Source of the DNA: Emydura subglobosa
Lineage: Eukaryota; Chordata; Testudines; Chelidae
Assembly (NCBI GenBank): GCA_007922225.1
Contig: ML679969.1
Coordinates: 17,233,999-17,297,998 of the forward strand
Length of the DNA: 64,000 nucleotides
Direction: 5' to 3'
Part shown: positions 23,201-35,700 of the stretch, one piece after another
Layout: each line of letters starts with the position of its first letter
Position numbering within the stretch: position 1 is the stretch's first letter
Notes under the pieces: generated by a model
Databases searched by the model: none
What the model was told of the DNA's origin: nothing
Seen by the model: only the letters and a program-made list of their open reading frames with translations
Program-made: the position numbers and the translations under genes

Positions 23201-23763
23201 CAGTTGGGATCTGGTGCACAGGGACTAGAAGCTCACATCCATATGTAAGTGTTAGCATGGAAGAGGGTGTGAGTGCAGATACAATAAGAGACAAGATCTG
23301 AGATATAGATTTGTGCAGGGCCTTGAAATGCACAGATTAGAAATTGGAACATGATGTAGTAAGCAAAGGAGGATTCGAAGCAAGGAAATGTTGTAGATTA
23401 ATTGGTTGACACTTCATTGTTTTGCCTCTCAAAATGACCACTGTGTTACTATAAGTTTTTAATTTTTAGAATATTCTGTTCAACCTTTTACAGCTATTTA
23501 AGACTCAAAGGATTGAATAAGCCAGATTCTGCTCTGTTATGTCTGTGCTATTCCATTGCAATCTGAATTGCAGCGTCTGGCCTCATTTAGCATGGCTATT
23601 AAAAAAATCGCATGTTCTTAGAATATAATGAAGCCTTTTCCACAAAGCTCTCCGGTGATAACTTGTGTGCAAGATTCCTCCGCTGTATCCAGCTTCAACA
23701 TGACATCTTTGGATGGGTCTGAATGCTTAGTCTGTCGGTCAAACTTTCTGAAGTAACTAAATC
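20263..23763. other. no gene recognised
   Basis: Long unique-looking stretch of ordinary composition. Several frames of about 60-75 codons on both strands have no domain or signal. A piece at 22975-23030 resembles the interspersed repeat of 37935-38055. Confidence 0.45.
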
Positions 23764-23851
23764 TCATTTTCAAAAGTGACTTAGGAGCCTAAATCTTATT
23801 CAAAATCAGTGGGATTTAGGCTCCCAAGCCACTTAGCTACTTCTGAAAATT
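23764..23851. mobile_element. short palindromic MITE
   Basis: Left arm TTTTCAAAAGTGACTTAGG then AGCCTAAATC; right arm GATTTAGGCTCCCAAG then ACTTCTGAAAAT. The arms are reverse complements with a few mismatches around a spacer of about 20 bp. This type is abundant in sauropsid genomes. Target duplications are not readable. Confidence 0.6.
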
Positions 23852-23953
23852 TACCTGAGAGTCTCTTCTCGTGTGTAAGGTCCGTGTGGGGGACGGGCTA
23901 TGTCTAGGTCTATGTTTTGTACCACTCTGCCAGTGCTCACTAAATAAAGCCCA

Positions 23954-24126
23954 AGATTTTAAAAGGTGAATAGTGATTTTGAAAGCCTCTGTTTTTGGAT
24001 GCCAAGTTTGAGACACCTTGAAGGGGCCTGATTTTTAGAGGGCTAATATTCAGCACTTTCTGAAAATCAGGCTCCTTTAAGGTATCTTAGTTGGGTACCA
24101 AAGATCACTAGTCACGTCTGAAGATG
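23954..24126. mobile_element. palindromic MITE, second type
   Basis: Two nested inverted repeats: outer arms AAAAGGTGAATAGTGAT and GATCACTAGTCACGTCT, inner arms CACCTTGAAGGGGCCTGATT and CAGGCTCCTTTAAGGTATC. The centre is near 24045. No coding capacity. It lies about 100 bp from the palindromic MITE at 23764-23851. Confidence 0.6.
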
Positions 24127-24944
24127 TTCTCCAATTATCTAATGTCATCAGAAAAAATATTATGGTGCAGGGGGAAGTTAAAATCTGCAGCAAGTGAACA
24201 ATGACCCTTGCAGTGATTCCGAACTTTCACTAAGGGAAAACGGGTTTGAAAATCATCCCATTAAATAAGTAAATATTTCATGAAATATTAAACATATCAG
24301 AAGTTGCTTTCTAAGATGACCAGAGGTAAATCGAACAGTGTTTGATAACAAAAGCTGTCAGTGCTGACAAAGTCTCGTAACTGATGTGGGAAAAAAAAGA
24401 CTCAGAGCAAAAACCCATCTCAAACAATATTGAATGTCCAAAACATACATAGTTTCCCTGATACTAGTAGAAGTTGCTTCCTGTAGTAAATGAAATACAT
24501 GTGAAAGTGATCATCATGCAAATTAGAGTATCAAAACATCTAAGTTTTCTTCTGTGGCTTACCATTTACAGTGTCTCTTCATGATAAATGAAGCTCATCC
24601 CTGTGCAGAGGCCCAGCACAGGGTCTAGGTGCCACAAAAATAAATATTTTACGACTGAATATAATTATATCCCTAAAATTAAAGTGAAAAACAAGGTCAA
24701 CATCACAGTAAAGACAAAACAATACAAGTAACATAGGTCTGAACTTGCTCTACACTTCCTCCACACCATTCTCTTTAAGGATATTCACGACTTCTCCGTG
24801 TTCTCCAGAAATATCAAGAAGTTTTCCCAAATGGGATTATATTTTGGTATATCATCCTGTATCTTGAAGACTAAGTACCTGATTTTTCACTGCCTCCAAT
24901 CTCATGTCATTTTTATGTTGTCACTGTGTAAAGTGAGCACTGTG
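24127..24944. other. no gene recognised
   Basis: AT-rich unique-looking sequence with no supported feature. Confidence 0.45.
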
Positions 24945-25075
24945 GCCCAGATTCAGCAAAGCACATAAGCAGTTGAATAAACTCATTCCTAATAAGCAAG
25001 GCACTAAAATGTTGATCTCATTGACTTCAATGAGATTTAAACCCTGCTCAAATGTTTTGCTGACTATGGATGGGA
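24945..25075. mobile_element. palindromic MITE, third type
   Basis: Starts with CCCAGATTCAGCAAAGCAC and ends with a TTTTGCTGACTATGGATGGG block; the centre is TCTCATTGACTTCAATGAGA (25017-25036), a perfect 20 base palindrome. The arms have diverged. It is non-coding. Confidence 0.6.
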
Positions 25076-25104
25076 TTACTCATGTGCTGAAAGACACACA
25101 TGTG

Positions 25105-25215
25105 TAGAGCCCTGCAAATCTTATATCCGTGGATATTTGCATCCATGGATGCAGTTGTATTGTTTACCACCTTTGCAGAGTAGATGTGGATCCAATTTTT
25201 TGTTTCCGAGTCAGG
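25105..25215 (+). mobile_element. partial DNA transposon with TAGAGCCCTGCAAAT end
   Basis: Left end TAGAGCCCTGCAAATC followed by ATATCCGTGGATATTTGCA and ATCCATGGATGCA, each self-complementary. The expected right terminus (GATTTGCAGGGCTCTA on this strand) is not seen, so the copy is truncated or decayed. The family is recognised by type only. Confidence 0.4.
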
Positions 25216-26846
25216 CTCTTTGCATATGCTTTAGGGTTTTACTGAATTAAGACCCCTCTGAATAATTTTGAAAAACGAATTTGAACCCACTTAATCTCTG
25301 TGTTTTACTAAAACCACTAGCTTTGACGACAGGGACATGTTTAGCAATGTTTTGCTGTGTTGGGGAAATTTTAATGCAGGAAATTGTGAATGCCTCTGTG
25401 TGTGTGACAATATTTCACTTATTAGAACAAAATAAAAATTTCAAGTGCAGCCTGACTTCCCTCCTATTGTCTTCCTCACTGCTGCAAGATTCAGCCACTG
25501 TTACCCCTCAGTATTCTAGGCAGGCAAACTGGGACTGATGGTTTTAAAGGAGTGTTTAGGAGTGTTTTCTAACATGTCCCTGTCAACATGCTGTCATTCT
25601 CCCTTATGAAGGATGTCAGAAAATTGCTTCTCCTGGTGTTGCTTGCTTGACCAAGCCTCCATCATCCCTTCCCCAGCCACATTCTAGTGTTAAGGGAGAG
25701 AAAGTAAGATTGATGGCATTGGATTCCCTGTGCATGGTGCTGGCATCAAGTTGGGGGATTTTATAGCAGCGTGTTGGCTTTTCTTACTGAATTTTGATTA
25801 ATGGAGCAGGCTGGAACTGGTGAAGTCTCCCAGCTCTTTAGCTGACAGGAAGGAGCGTAATCTGATGTTCAGATGGATTTGGAGCGTGTCTGTGGTTTTA
25901 GCCTCTGTGTCCTGAAGGAAAGACCATCTGCTACAAGATAACCTGATCTCAGAGGATACTTATTTCAGATCTCTTTGAAAAGACAGATGACAGTTATATA
26001 AAGTTCTGAGGTTTTTTCAGTGCTTGCTAATTTGGGGAAATAATGAACACCCAATTTTAAATACCCACAGGGTGTTTTGGTTGTCCTGACTTTTTTAACC
26101 CTGCTCTGTCCTTTCAGTTTAACAGAGAGAATTTCCTAGGTTCTCTTTACAAATGCAGATGGAAAATTGCTTCTAGGTACAAAACAGAAATTTTACTGCA
26201 AACAATCAGCAACCTGTGGTGAATATTGATAACCACTTGCACTCAGTCTGGGTAAATCAGTTTCAGGAAGACTGGATACAGAGTACATCTGCTGGGAAAT
26301 AAGCACTTTCAAACTGCTGGAGCTTTTAAAATGGTAAAATACTATAAAAATGTCAGTGAAAAAATTGGAATAATTGCTACATATGCATATTTAAATAAAT
26401 AAAGGAAACATTCAAGATAAATGCTAGAGAGCAGATTTGTACTTTTTGATTTCTCTCTCTTAAACTTGGGTTATTGTGTTAAAAGAAATATACGAGTAAG
26501 AAAAGTTACATGTTTCTTTTTCCTCCTCCACAAGAAGTGGTGTTGGGATGTCCTTACAAGCATTGCAAAAGCAGGTTGGATTGAATGGTCCTCAGATGCC
26601 TAAGGGCTCCAAGTCACCCAACTTTACATTATGCCTGCAAGATTCCATACCAGAACAGTTCTGGTTAAGGTTATGTTGGAGTCTGACTGCCCATATTTTA
26701 AAGAAGTGGAATAGTTCCAGCTGACATAACACCTGCTTCTTTCCCATTTATACATCCAAAAGAAATTTGTACCATATGTAACCTGCGTGTTATTACATGG
26801 TTTAAAATACAGTAGTCCATCTTTCCCAAGCCTCGTAGATAGCAAA
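25216..26846. other. no gene recognised
   Basis: Unique-looking sequence of mixed composition. No domain was seen in any frame. Confidence 0.45.
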
Positions 26847-27656
26847 TGTAAGGGGACTGTTGGCCCCTTACTGAAACTTAGTGGGGTTTTTGGCTGGCCA
26901 TCTCCTGGCTGGGTTTGGAGTCTGGAGCCAAGTACTGTGAGCTGCTGCGAAGAGCGAGGGGGGCTCTGGGCAGGGCCCAGCGCAGGGAGACACAACCAGT
27001 CAAGAGGCCTTGCAGGCCAGAGTAGGAGCGGGATCGTGACTCTGACGGGGGAGGGGGCGGCAGCTGATGCTGGGGGGAAGGGTCCTGTCACCTAGAGCCT
27101 GAGGGCGTGTGGCCACCACCAGGGCAAGTGTCTGACCCACAGCATCCCTGCAACGCAGCCAGGGCCTGGGAAGGAGGCCTGGAATATGTGAGGAACAGGC
27201 TGTGAGCTTCCCTTGTCTTTCACAGATGTGGTTTGTGGTGTCCCCCTGGCCATGGAGTGGCGTTAAATGTCTTCCTTTAACCTTTCCCATTTTTTCATTT
27301 TTTTTAAATTGGTTGCTTTTTAATAAATGGTATTTGCTTTGAACTATATGTAGTGATCAGTGGGGACGCGCCCAGTGTGGAGAGAAAACCCTGGAGTGGG
27401 GACACCCTAGCTCCTGTCCTAAGTGACCACAACAAGATTGTGGGTCGAGCCTCCCAGGAATCCTGGGCTCAGCCTTGTTGGGGCTACGAGGACTCTGCCA
27501 CGTGGGAGAGTGGAAGGGGAGTCCTCATGGTCAGGCAAGCCTCTGGGTAAAGGGAGTGGGAGCAAGGATGCAGATCCTTTCCCTAATCAATTCCACTGGG
27601 TTACTGTATGAGCCAGGAAAGATCCGCACAATAGCAGGACCATTTCCCTGCTTACA
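26847..27656 (+). mobile_element. LTR-like GC-rich segment (possible solo LTR, Gypsy-like)
   Basis: An 810 bp block starting TGTAAGGGGACTG and ending CCCTGCTTACA, so its ends form a short imperfect inverted repeat beginning TG and closing CA. It is clearly richer in G and C than its flanks and contains an AATAAA signal at 27322-27327 after a T-rich run, in the position of a polyadenylation site inside an LTR. Flanking 4-6 bp duplications are not evident. Several overlapping frames on both strands are compositional. Identity with the Gypsy-like remnant at 47.7-48.8 kb is only a guess. Confidence 0.4.
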
Positions 27657-30589
27657 CAGAGTAGATAATCTGTAGGGTTGTGGTTAAGAGCAGAACTTGA
27701 TTGAGCTCAGATACTGTAGTTAATTTAAGAGACCTGTATCTTTTCATTAAGAATAAAGTTAGATCCTCAGTCTGCTTTTCTGGGAGGTGTGATCATGGCT
27801 GCAGTTGCTGCTGCTGCTGCAAGGCAATACATTATCCCTGATGAAAATCTGTGGAGGAGCTCTGAAAGTTTAGGTGTAATTACGGAAAGATATACAGTGC
27901 AGTACAGTTGTTTAATGGATGTATGATTAGTTGCTAGGCTTAAGTACACATTTGTTAACAACATGAGGCCTAACAACAGCAATGATGGCTTTTCATCCAG
28001 CATGTCTGTCAGTATCACAAGCCATAAAACAATTGTTATCCTTCTCTCTCTATTCCCTGTCCCTAGTTTCTTAACTATTTGCATTATATTCTTGTCTGCA
28101 ATTTTAATTTTTGATCGTGGGCTACAAAAATGTTACTTTTAAAAACTAGTCTTAGAACAATTAGCATCAGAACTACAGTTTCCCAAAGAAATACAGAAGT
28201 ATTTGCTCTAATTATCACAAGAGCAAGTATAGAATGGAGCCTACTGTGTCTTTGAATGCAGATCTGTTGGGGCCCAATGTTGTCATTGTTTCATATTCTT
28301 CAAGGTGGGGAATGAGCTGTCAGTTTGCAGAAAGAAGAATGGCTTGGCACAGAGCAGAGGTCTTTTGCTGTAGAAACGAGGTTTAGAAGTGCAGGTACAT
28401 AGGAAAGGCATGATGGCAAATGGAAGTCTTGCAGACAAAGACATTTTTAATTCTGAGATGCTAATGGAATAAAGGCCCAGAAAATCCCCCTTTGATCTGT
28501 TCCACTGTGCTCAGTGTCTCTCTGTATTTTACTATTCCAGTTCCAGTCAGTAACCCTGCCAGAAGCTGACACCCCAATATACATTTATTCTCCTAGTTCA
28601 ACAAGTATGGGACCTATAGAATGGATTTCTAGGTGAATAAACTGTTACAAATTACCTCCTGGGATGTGTGGCCTGAATTCTGTTATCTGGCCCATCTTGT
28701 TTCAGGGGCAGGCATGGTTCTGTACGAATGTGGGATAACATGGGAACCTCCCCATGCACAACCTGGCCAAGGAAGGGAGCTTTGTTTTACATGTTTATTC
28801 ATTGGTTTCAGGAGTCTTTTCAGAGAGAATTTCACAGCCTGTGTTGACAGGTTTGTGCAAAGTAGATTTCCTAATTTAACTGTTCAATGGATTTAACTTG
28901 TTTGCTAATCAGATTCCTTTATTTGGGGCATTTTTGTTGTTGCCATGAATCTGTTTCTTGGAAAAAAAAATGTATCTAGGGATTTCAATGTAAATCCCAT
29001 ATTGTTAGGGGTTTAGTGTATGGAGAGTGTGCCCTTTTGCTAACAGGTTAATTCTTCTGTCTCTCTTCTCCTATCTGGGAGGAGCAAGGAAAGCCTGAGA
29101 AAGTGGTAGTCAGGTAGATGGGAGAGAGAGAGCTCTGAAGAAATTGCCTGTTGAATGTGGGAGGAAGGCCACCACCTGATGCACATTTGCTGATAGCTTG
29201 TTACCTGGGAAAGAAGCCATGGGAGGAAAATTCATGCAGAGTCCTTGTCCAACCCTATCTCGATTTTGAGTCTCTTCTTTCTTTTCCATTTTCATCCCCA
29301 AGCTGTTCTTGTAAAAGAAGAGCACTTCAGTATTATCAGATTATTTTTTAAATAAGACACAGTAACATTAAGGAGCTCATCATAAAAAAAATCCATTAAC
29401 ACGTTTTGATATTTTTCCAGTTTTGAGAACTTTGGTTACATAATCTGTGAAATGCATTTAAAGGGGTTGGGCAAGTCTTACTGCAGAACTCACCCGCTCT
29501 GTTAGAAGAGGGCCTTTCAAGTCAACAGACAGTTTATTTAAAAGGAATAAGATGGAGGGGGATCTACAAGGGTCTGACTCTTGGGGAGAGCTGGTTGTAT
29601 CTGAGTCTGTCTAGAAGCATATACAAGTTTCACATCCGAAAGTGACTCTGCAGTGTTCTTCCTCTTCCTGTGGACAGAGGATTCTGAGTGCAAAGTCAGT
29701 GGCATCATTTTTGCAAATTGTCACAAGTTTAACCAATCTTTGAGCTAGATGAAGTTGCTTGTACAGAAGACACTAGAAAAAAACAATAGCTCCACAGGCC
29801 CCTGCATTACTTCAAAGAATTTACCTTAGGAGAGGAATGGTGAGACCTTGATTTTGCATATTCAGACTTGTAAACTTCTGCTCCATCAGCAGTCTCTGTT
29901 TCTGGCATGATATGGAGAAACTGCTGGCTTGTTCAGAGAATGAAAAGACAGTGCCAGTTTAACCTCAAAGACTTCCCAGCTGTTAGCACACAAATCCATT
30001 GAATTTTCTCCTTTGGCTTCTCTTCCTCAGTAGGTATTTGGAAGATTAACCCCCAAGTCCTTTCACCACCCTCTAAATGCAGAGAGCTACAGAAAATTAG
30101 TCTGTACTAATGACAACCCTTTTGCCAGCAGGGGGCTCTAACAATCTTAATTTCCCAGTGTAGCAGTCACAAGGTGGCAGTCCCTTAGCTAGCTGGGTCA
30201 TCAGCACAGAGAGGAATCTCTTGACGTGATAGAAGTTTCAGGACAAAATCCTACATTTCTTGCACTCCCAAAATTCCCAGCTAAATTAATGAGAAATTTG
30301 GGTAGGGAAGAGAAATAATCTTAGTCCCTTTTTTTTGTAGTTATATTGGTATCTCTTTAGGCTCAGATATCTGATGGTTAAGGAATTAATGCCTCATGAT
30401 CTTTGTAAACATCCATTAGTTTATTCTCATTACACTTTTTTTTGTCTTCTCCTTTCTCTGCACTCTTCTAGCTTGTTTGCCTGACCTCCACCCTTCATAA
30501 AACCCCTTCTGAGAGAGCACATCTCTGTTGGGAGCCTTTGACTAAGCTTTCAGCCACATATGGAGTTGGAGCTGTCATTTCCAGCTTGG
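27657..30589. other. no gene recognised
   Basis: Ordinary unique-looking sequence. A short (GCT)n patch at about 27805-27820. No supported gene or repeat family. Confidence 0.45.
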
Positions 30590-30810
30590 GTGGATGTAGG
30601 TGCTAAAATAGTGTAGTGTAGTGCTTCAGACAGCAGGTTGGGCTGGCCACTCTGAGCATAATCCCACCGGGGACCCTGAGTACTCACTCAGGAACCTACC
30701 CCGTCCACACACCTGTGCTGTAGCAGCTACACTTTGTTTTAATGCATTAGCTTAGTCAAAGCTAGCAATGTGCATCTACCCAAGGTGGAAGTTGCACTTT
30801 CAGCTCAAAG
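30590..30810. mobile_element. probable MITE fragment
   Basis: Contains 'gtagcagctacactttgtttt', then an AGCTTAGTCAAAGCTAGC region and 'catctacccaaggtggaagttgcac', which follow the layout of a turtle DNA element whose copies end in GTAGACATACCC. The left end and target duplications are not resolved. Confidence 0.35.
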
Positions 30811-31454
30811 ATCTCCAAGTGGGGCTAGGGCTCCAGACAGCCTTCACCCTTCGCTACCTCTCCTGAGAGAGGCTGTTCTCTTCGGGGGGCTCTGTGAGCA
30901 ATTACCCAAGCAGCAGCCTAAGACTCGCATTAAAAAAACAGATTTATTGAAAATAGAGAAAAAATGGTTGTAAAATAAAAAGAACTTTGGATAACGTATC
31001 TCAATTTAATTTTCTCCTAAAATAGATGAAGCCCTCTCAGCTTATTTACAGGATAATAAAAGGAAAATGTTACATTTCTGACTAATTTTTTCAAAGATCT
31101 CTTCCTCTCTTCTCCCAGAACACACTCTCAGAACCTGCTTCTCAAGACCCAGATCCAGAACCCATGCTTTGGTATGCCTGGCTTATGAGCCTGAACACTC
31201 TGTACTTACTTGTTCAGGTTTATCATCATACTAGACCGCCCCTTTCACCATAGTTCTTTGTGGGTAGGTCCACAATAGGTGTCGGTAAATAATTTGGATC
31301 CTCAGGATTACTGTCTGTCATATGGAGGGAAGGTCTTTAGAAATGCTAACTAACTTCCCCACCAAGCAGACGGTTTCTGGCCTGCCAGGGATCCATTAAG
31401 CATATTTGTCTGCTTTTAGAAATGCTGCTTCTGGACTTTCATAACTCATTCTTT
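30811..31454. other. no gene recognised
   Basis: No supported feature. A-rich patches at about 30930-30985. Confidence 0.4.
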
Positions 31455-31740
31455 ATGTAATTCTACTCCATATTAATTATCTTCTTCTTCTTATGTGTCA
31501 TCTCCTTTACTGAAGGTTTGCAACCATGGTAGCCCGTTCTGTACTATGTTTTACTAATCTTTGTGGATGAATAGGTTCTTTTGATCCACCCAAAATACCA
31601 CATCATCCATCCAAGATCTTCTTTTCCTGTTTTGTGTTCTTCTGTCATTTGCTTTCTCTTCCAGTGCCTCTAAACATGCATTTCCTGCTGAACATGTCAG
31701 GCCATGCCGGGCACCACTTCATGCTGAGGGCCAGTCAGAT
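31455..31740 (-). pseudogene. LINE ORF C-terminal tail, minus strand
   Basis: Read on the minus strand, one frame gives NRKRRSWMDDVVFWVDQKN followed by a stop-broken stretch and then GDDT, stop, EEED-type codons from a GAAGAAGAAGA run at about 31480. The RRSWMDD...W pattern near the end of the frame, followed by a short purine repeat, is typical of the C-terminus and 3' end of several vertebrate LINE families (RTE- or R4/Dong-like). The exact clade cannot be settled by eye. It is an isolated, decayed tail. Confidence 0.42.
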
Positions 31741-31939
31741 TGCATGGCAGTTGAGGAATACTAGGTCAGGTAACCATAAAATAACTTTGGGGCTAATACT
31801 GCATAAGGGCCCCAAGAATCAAATGGAGCCAGTTTTCTCAGGTTGAAACTCTAGCTTTTAGCTAAACAGCTTAACCCGCCAGGCAGCAGGGATTTTAACA
31901 ATCACTTATTGACAAACACAGATCCTCAGTCACAACTAT

Positions 31940-32040
31940 CATCTCAATTTTACAGATGGGAGGAGAGAAGTATGTGCAGGGGCAGAGATTAGCATAAGGT
32001 AACACAGAGAGTCAATGATGGAATGAGGCCTAAAGCTAGA
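31940..32040 (-). repeat. MIR SINE fragment
   Basis: Plus-strand text 'cattttacagatggg' variant followed by a decayed 'taaggtaacacagagagtcaatg' corresponds to the reverse complement of the MIR core and right half. Old and partial. Confidence 0.5.
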
Positions 32041-32453
32041 CCAAACTATTTCCTCTGTTTTTGACAAGCTTTTCCCTTGTATCCCTCCCTGTTTTTATGG
32101 GGACTGAGATGGAACTTCTTCCTCTGCTTTTACATTCTCATGGGTGAGATGGGATCAGCTGCAGAACAGTGAGGATAGAGGACAAGGATGGTGGCTGAGT
32201 GACGGCAACACAAAGACTCTGGACTTTCCTAAGTCATAGAAGCACTGATCTTTTAGATTTGGGATAGGGTAGTCTGTTGCATTGCTTTCCTAGGGTGGTG
32301 CATGGCCTGTTGCCCAAAATGCTTTTGTGGTTTGTGTGCTGTTCTCATCCCTCATATGCATATGTCTTGTTGTGCCAATTTTTTGCTAGTTCTGTGGGAG
32401 AATTAATTTTTGTCTGTGATGGAAGAAATTTTGATATTTAACTTGTGAAGAGA

Positions 32454-32701
32454 TTAGACATACAACCCTTTGGACGTGGCGTGCCACGTCTTCCCCATCA
32501 CCCCTCTCCCACATGCCATGTGCCCAGCACTGGGAGAGGGGCAGGGCCAGGAGAGGGTAGTGGCCACCGCGTGGCGCTGCTTGGGTCTGGGGGTGGCACG
32601 GCTCTGGCCAGGGCACTGCTGGCTCACGTGGGAGAGGGGCAGTGCTGTGGCGAGTGCCACTCAAAATCATCATGCGTGCCACAGGTTGTCGACCCCTCCT
32701 G
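32454..32701 (-). mobile_element. non-autonomous hAT-type element, GC-rich
   Basis: The right end, GGTTGTCGACCCCTCCTG (32684-32701), read on the minus strand gives CAGGAGGGGTCGACAACC, then TGTGGCACGC. The left end has TACAACCCTTTGGACGTGGC, an eroded version of the same terminus. This fits a family whose termini read 'cgacaaccttggcacg'. The GC-rich centre explains overlapping long frames on both strands (for example 166 codons on minus at 32386-32886), which are not genes. No target duplication is visible because the left end is damaged. Confidence 0.55.
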
Positions 32702-35700
32702 TAGACCATTTTAAACAGGAGTTGTCCCTGTTGAGCTGACATAGCTCTTGTGGAGTAGGAATCAGTCCCCTTTTCCCTGGATGTATCAGGCTGTAATGGG
32801 GAGCAGAATGCTTTTCTTGTCTTTACTGAGCAAAGAAGCATTTTTCCGACTCTGAACGCAGAAAGAGGCAACTGAGAGGATTCCACTTAGCATTTCTCTT
32901 TAAAAACACATTACTTTCTGTTTTTCCATTGAATTCTTATCCATGAGGTGACTAACTTCACATTTTCATATTTGTATCTGTTTTCAGAACAGAAGTCAAT
33001 AAGCTGCTGAAGTGGCTTTTCCCTTCAGATGGTTCAGAAATGCTGCTCCTTTCCTTCTAGAGATTTTGTAAATTTAAAAGAAAATAATGAAAAAAATGTT
33101 CTTTTCTAACCAGCCCATGAATTCTGCATGCTCAGGACAGAATTAACCTTGGCAAGCCTTCTAGAGGAGAGAGTAATTCTAACCTTAAAAATCTGCTGAT
33201 TAAAGCTGGTTTCAGGAATTCGATTTCACTTAATGTCTTGGCTGGGAGCCCAGCCCAGCATTAACATAGCCACAGACACACAGGCTTTGGCAGTTTTTAC
33301 CTCTCCAATAAAAAAAAAAAAAAAAAAGCTAATGAAACCCCTTTTGCATGTTTTAAGCAAGAATTCATTTTAAGGACTCCTTTAACTAAGTGCATTAAGT
33401 GAGTCATGGCTACCTGGCTCCTAAGGACAGAAGGGGACATAATTCTGGCCTCCACATTGCTAATTATATGTAGAAATGGTGGCAAATTTACATCACTGAT
33501 CTCATTCTAGTCAGACACATGGCAAGCAGGGATGGGGAATAGGATATTATGGGAGCTTGGCAAAGAGAAAGCAGTCGATTCCCTGAGAGGGACTAGAGAG
33601 ATGCCAGAAAAGGTGAATTTGCACAGGTGTGACTGTATGGCTGCTGTTGCACAGCTGATTGGTATGAAGAGATGCACTGGCCTGCTGCATGGGCCTCGTG
33701 TTTAATTAGCTCAGATTCCACAGTTCAGCAGACTTGGCTTTTATAGGTAAATAAGCACAGGCATCCCAGAAGAGGGAGCCATTAAAGAAAATAATTTTTA
33801 AAATAGCTATTCCTTGCATCCCTCTCATACCCCACTGCAGATCATCCAATCCTAGCTCACTTGTCCGTGCTGCCCAGTTTTCTCTGGTTCATGTCCCAGG
33901 ATCAGTATTTGTGTTCCAGCATGTACAGTCTGAAATTCATCTGGGATGTAGTTAGAGCCTTGGCAGGACAACATTTGGAGACAATGAAGATTAAAGCAGA
34001 GCGAGGACATGGAACACGCCCAGTCTTTTAGAAAGTCAGAAAAAAGGACAAATGTTAAGTAAACCTTCTTCCTATCCATGTTTCCAATGGCACTTGCCAC
34101 GCAAGTTTTACTAGTCACCTATGTTTAACAATACTGATTTTTAATGTAAAATGCTTGAGATATGAGCATTAATAGGTTCTTAGGCTGGCTTCAGTATTGA
34201 TATCTCCCTTTGCTTGCTGTCTGGAATGGAAACAGAGTGTAGCTGGCTTAACTTTATGGGCACCAGATCCTCAAAAAAGCCTTGAAGTATTCTATGTGAT
34301 AGGACAAACTAACTGAGGCAGGGAATCCAGGAACAAAACAACGTCCTGCCACTTTGGGGCCAAGCACAAGTATCACTGGGCTTCCTTCAGCCATGGGCCT
34401 ACACAGATAAAAAATGCAGCCATGTCCAGCAGCAGCAAAGAGCAAAGGCTTCTGAGCTCCTTCCAGCTCCACTCCTTTCCCTGGAATTCCTTCCTGCCAC
34501 TGTTTTCCAGTATTCCGTGGCATTAATTCCCCTCTTCTGGGCCTGCCCTTCTACTATGCATAGGTTGCCTCTCCTCTTCACAGGGCTTTCTTTGGCCACT
34601 TTGGGACGGGCATATAAACCCCATTGCACTCTGTTTTTAGCAAAATGCTCCATTCCCAAAACCTCTGTTAACAGAACTCTTCCATAAGGTTGCAGCAAGT
34701 GGAAGTCAGAGCATGCAGTCTGTGACTGTATCTTTCACTGTCTGGTTGGCTTCTGGAACAGTGACTGCACTAGGAGAGACTGGCATTTGCAGTTCTATTG
34801 CTGTTACCCATTGTTTTACATAAGGATTGGGTTGGGTTCATTGTTGCCCTTAGGGGGAAGATTGTCAAGGATCAAAATTAAATCTCTCTATCATTCATGT
34901 GTATGATCCATCCTCCTCCAATCACGCTGTTTTCTGGCTCTACTAAAAAAGCTTCAACCCAGATGGGTAGGAATCAGTATGGATGAGATAGAGGGGTTCA
35001 GTCTTCATCACTTATTCATCATGCATGCAGTCCTTGGAGTCTATGCTGAGACTGGCACAGGGGAGGGGGAAGTTAGTGATGGGTTGGTCTTTTTGTGCTG
35101 TGGCTGCATGTGCTCTAAGAACTGGTCTGTGGCCAATAGTACATATACATAGGCCACTCAGCACTGGGAGCAGCTTTGAGTTTCTACATCCGGGGCCAGA
35201 TTTGAATAAGTGACCTGTAGGTGAAGGGCCAAGTCTTCCATGAAATTGTAATTTTATTTTGAGGCGTTCACAAGGAATTTATGAAACTCAGGAGTGAAAA
35301 TGAGGTGAAACAGGGTTAGATTCACTAATGAAACCATCATGTTGGCTTCCCAAAGGTGCTGACTGCAACCTCTAGTGTGCCTGGAATCAGCTCAGGGTGG
35401 GATTTCCCAGTCCTTTGCATATCATTCATCTCTGTACAAAGAGCAATTTTACCAAGCAGTTGTGACGGTAGTGCTGCACTCTTTGGGTGCCTTTGCAGTG
35501 CCCTGGTAATCACGGCCTGATCTCACTGTATGGCAGCGCGCCCAGAAGAACAAACTGCATGACAAATGGGCAGGGAATTTCAGAAATACTACAGATGCAT
35601 AATCCTGTTACAAATGCAACAATATCAAAAGCCTCTAATCACGTTAGGATTCAAACAGCATAAGCATGTTGGCTTTAGTCCCTGTCCCAGTTGGGCGACA

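Noticed and set aside
26624..27290. Overlapping frames of 96-155 codons on both strands
   Set aside because: They overlap on both strands in the GC-rich LTR-like block and have no recognisable motifs.
32386..32886. 166-codon minus frame and several overlapping frames
   Set aside because: They cover a GC-rich hAT-type element; composition explains the lack of stops.
33310..33327. Poly-A run next to AATAAA, as at the end of a processed pseudogene
   Set aside because: No gene-derived sequence is recognisable upstream and no flanking target duplication is visible.
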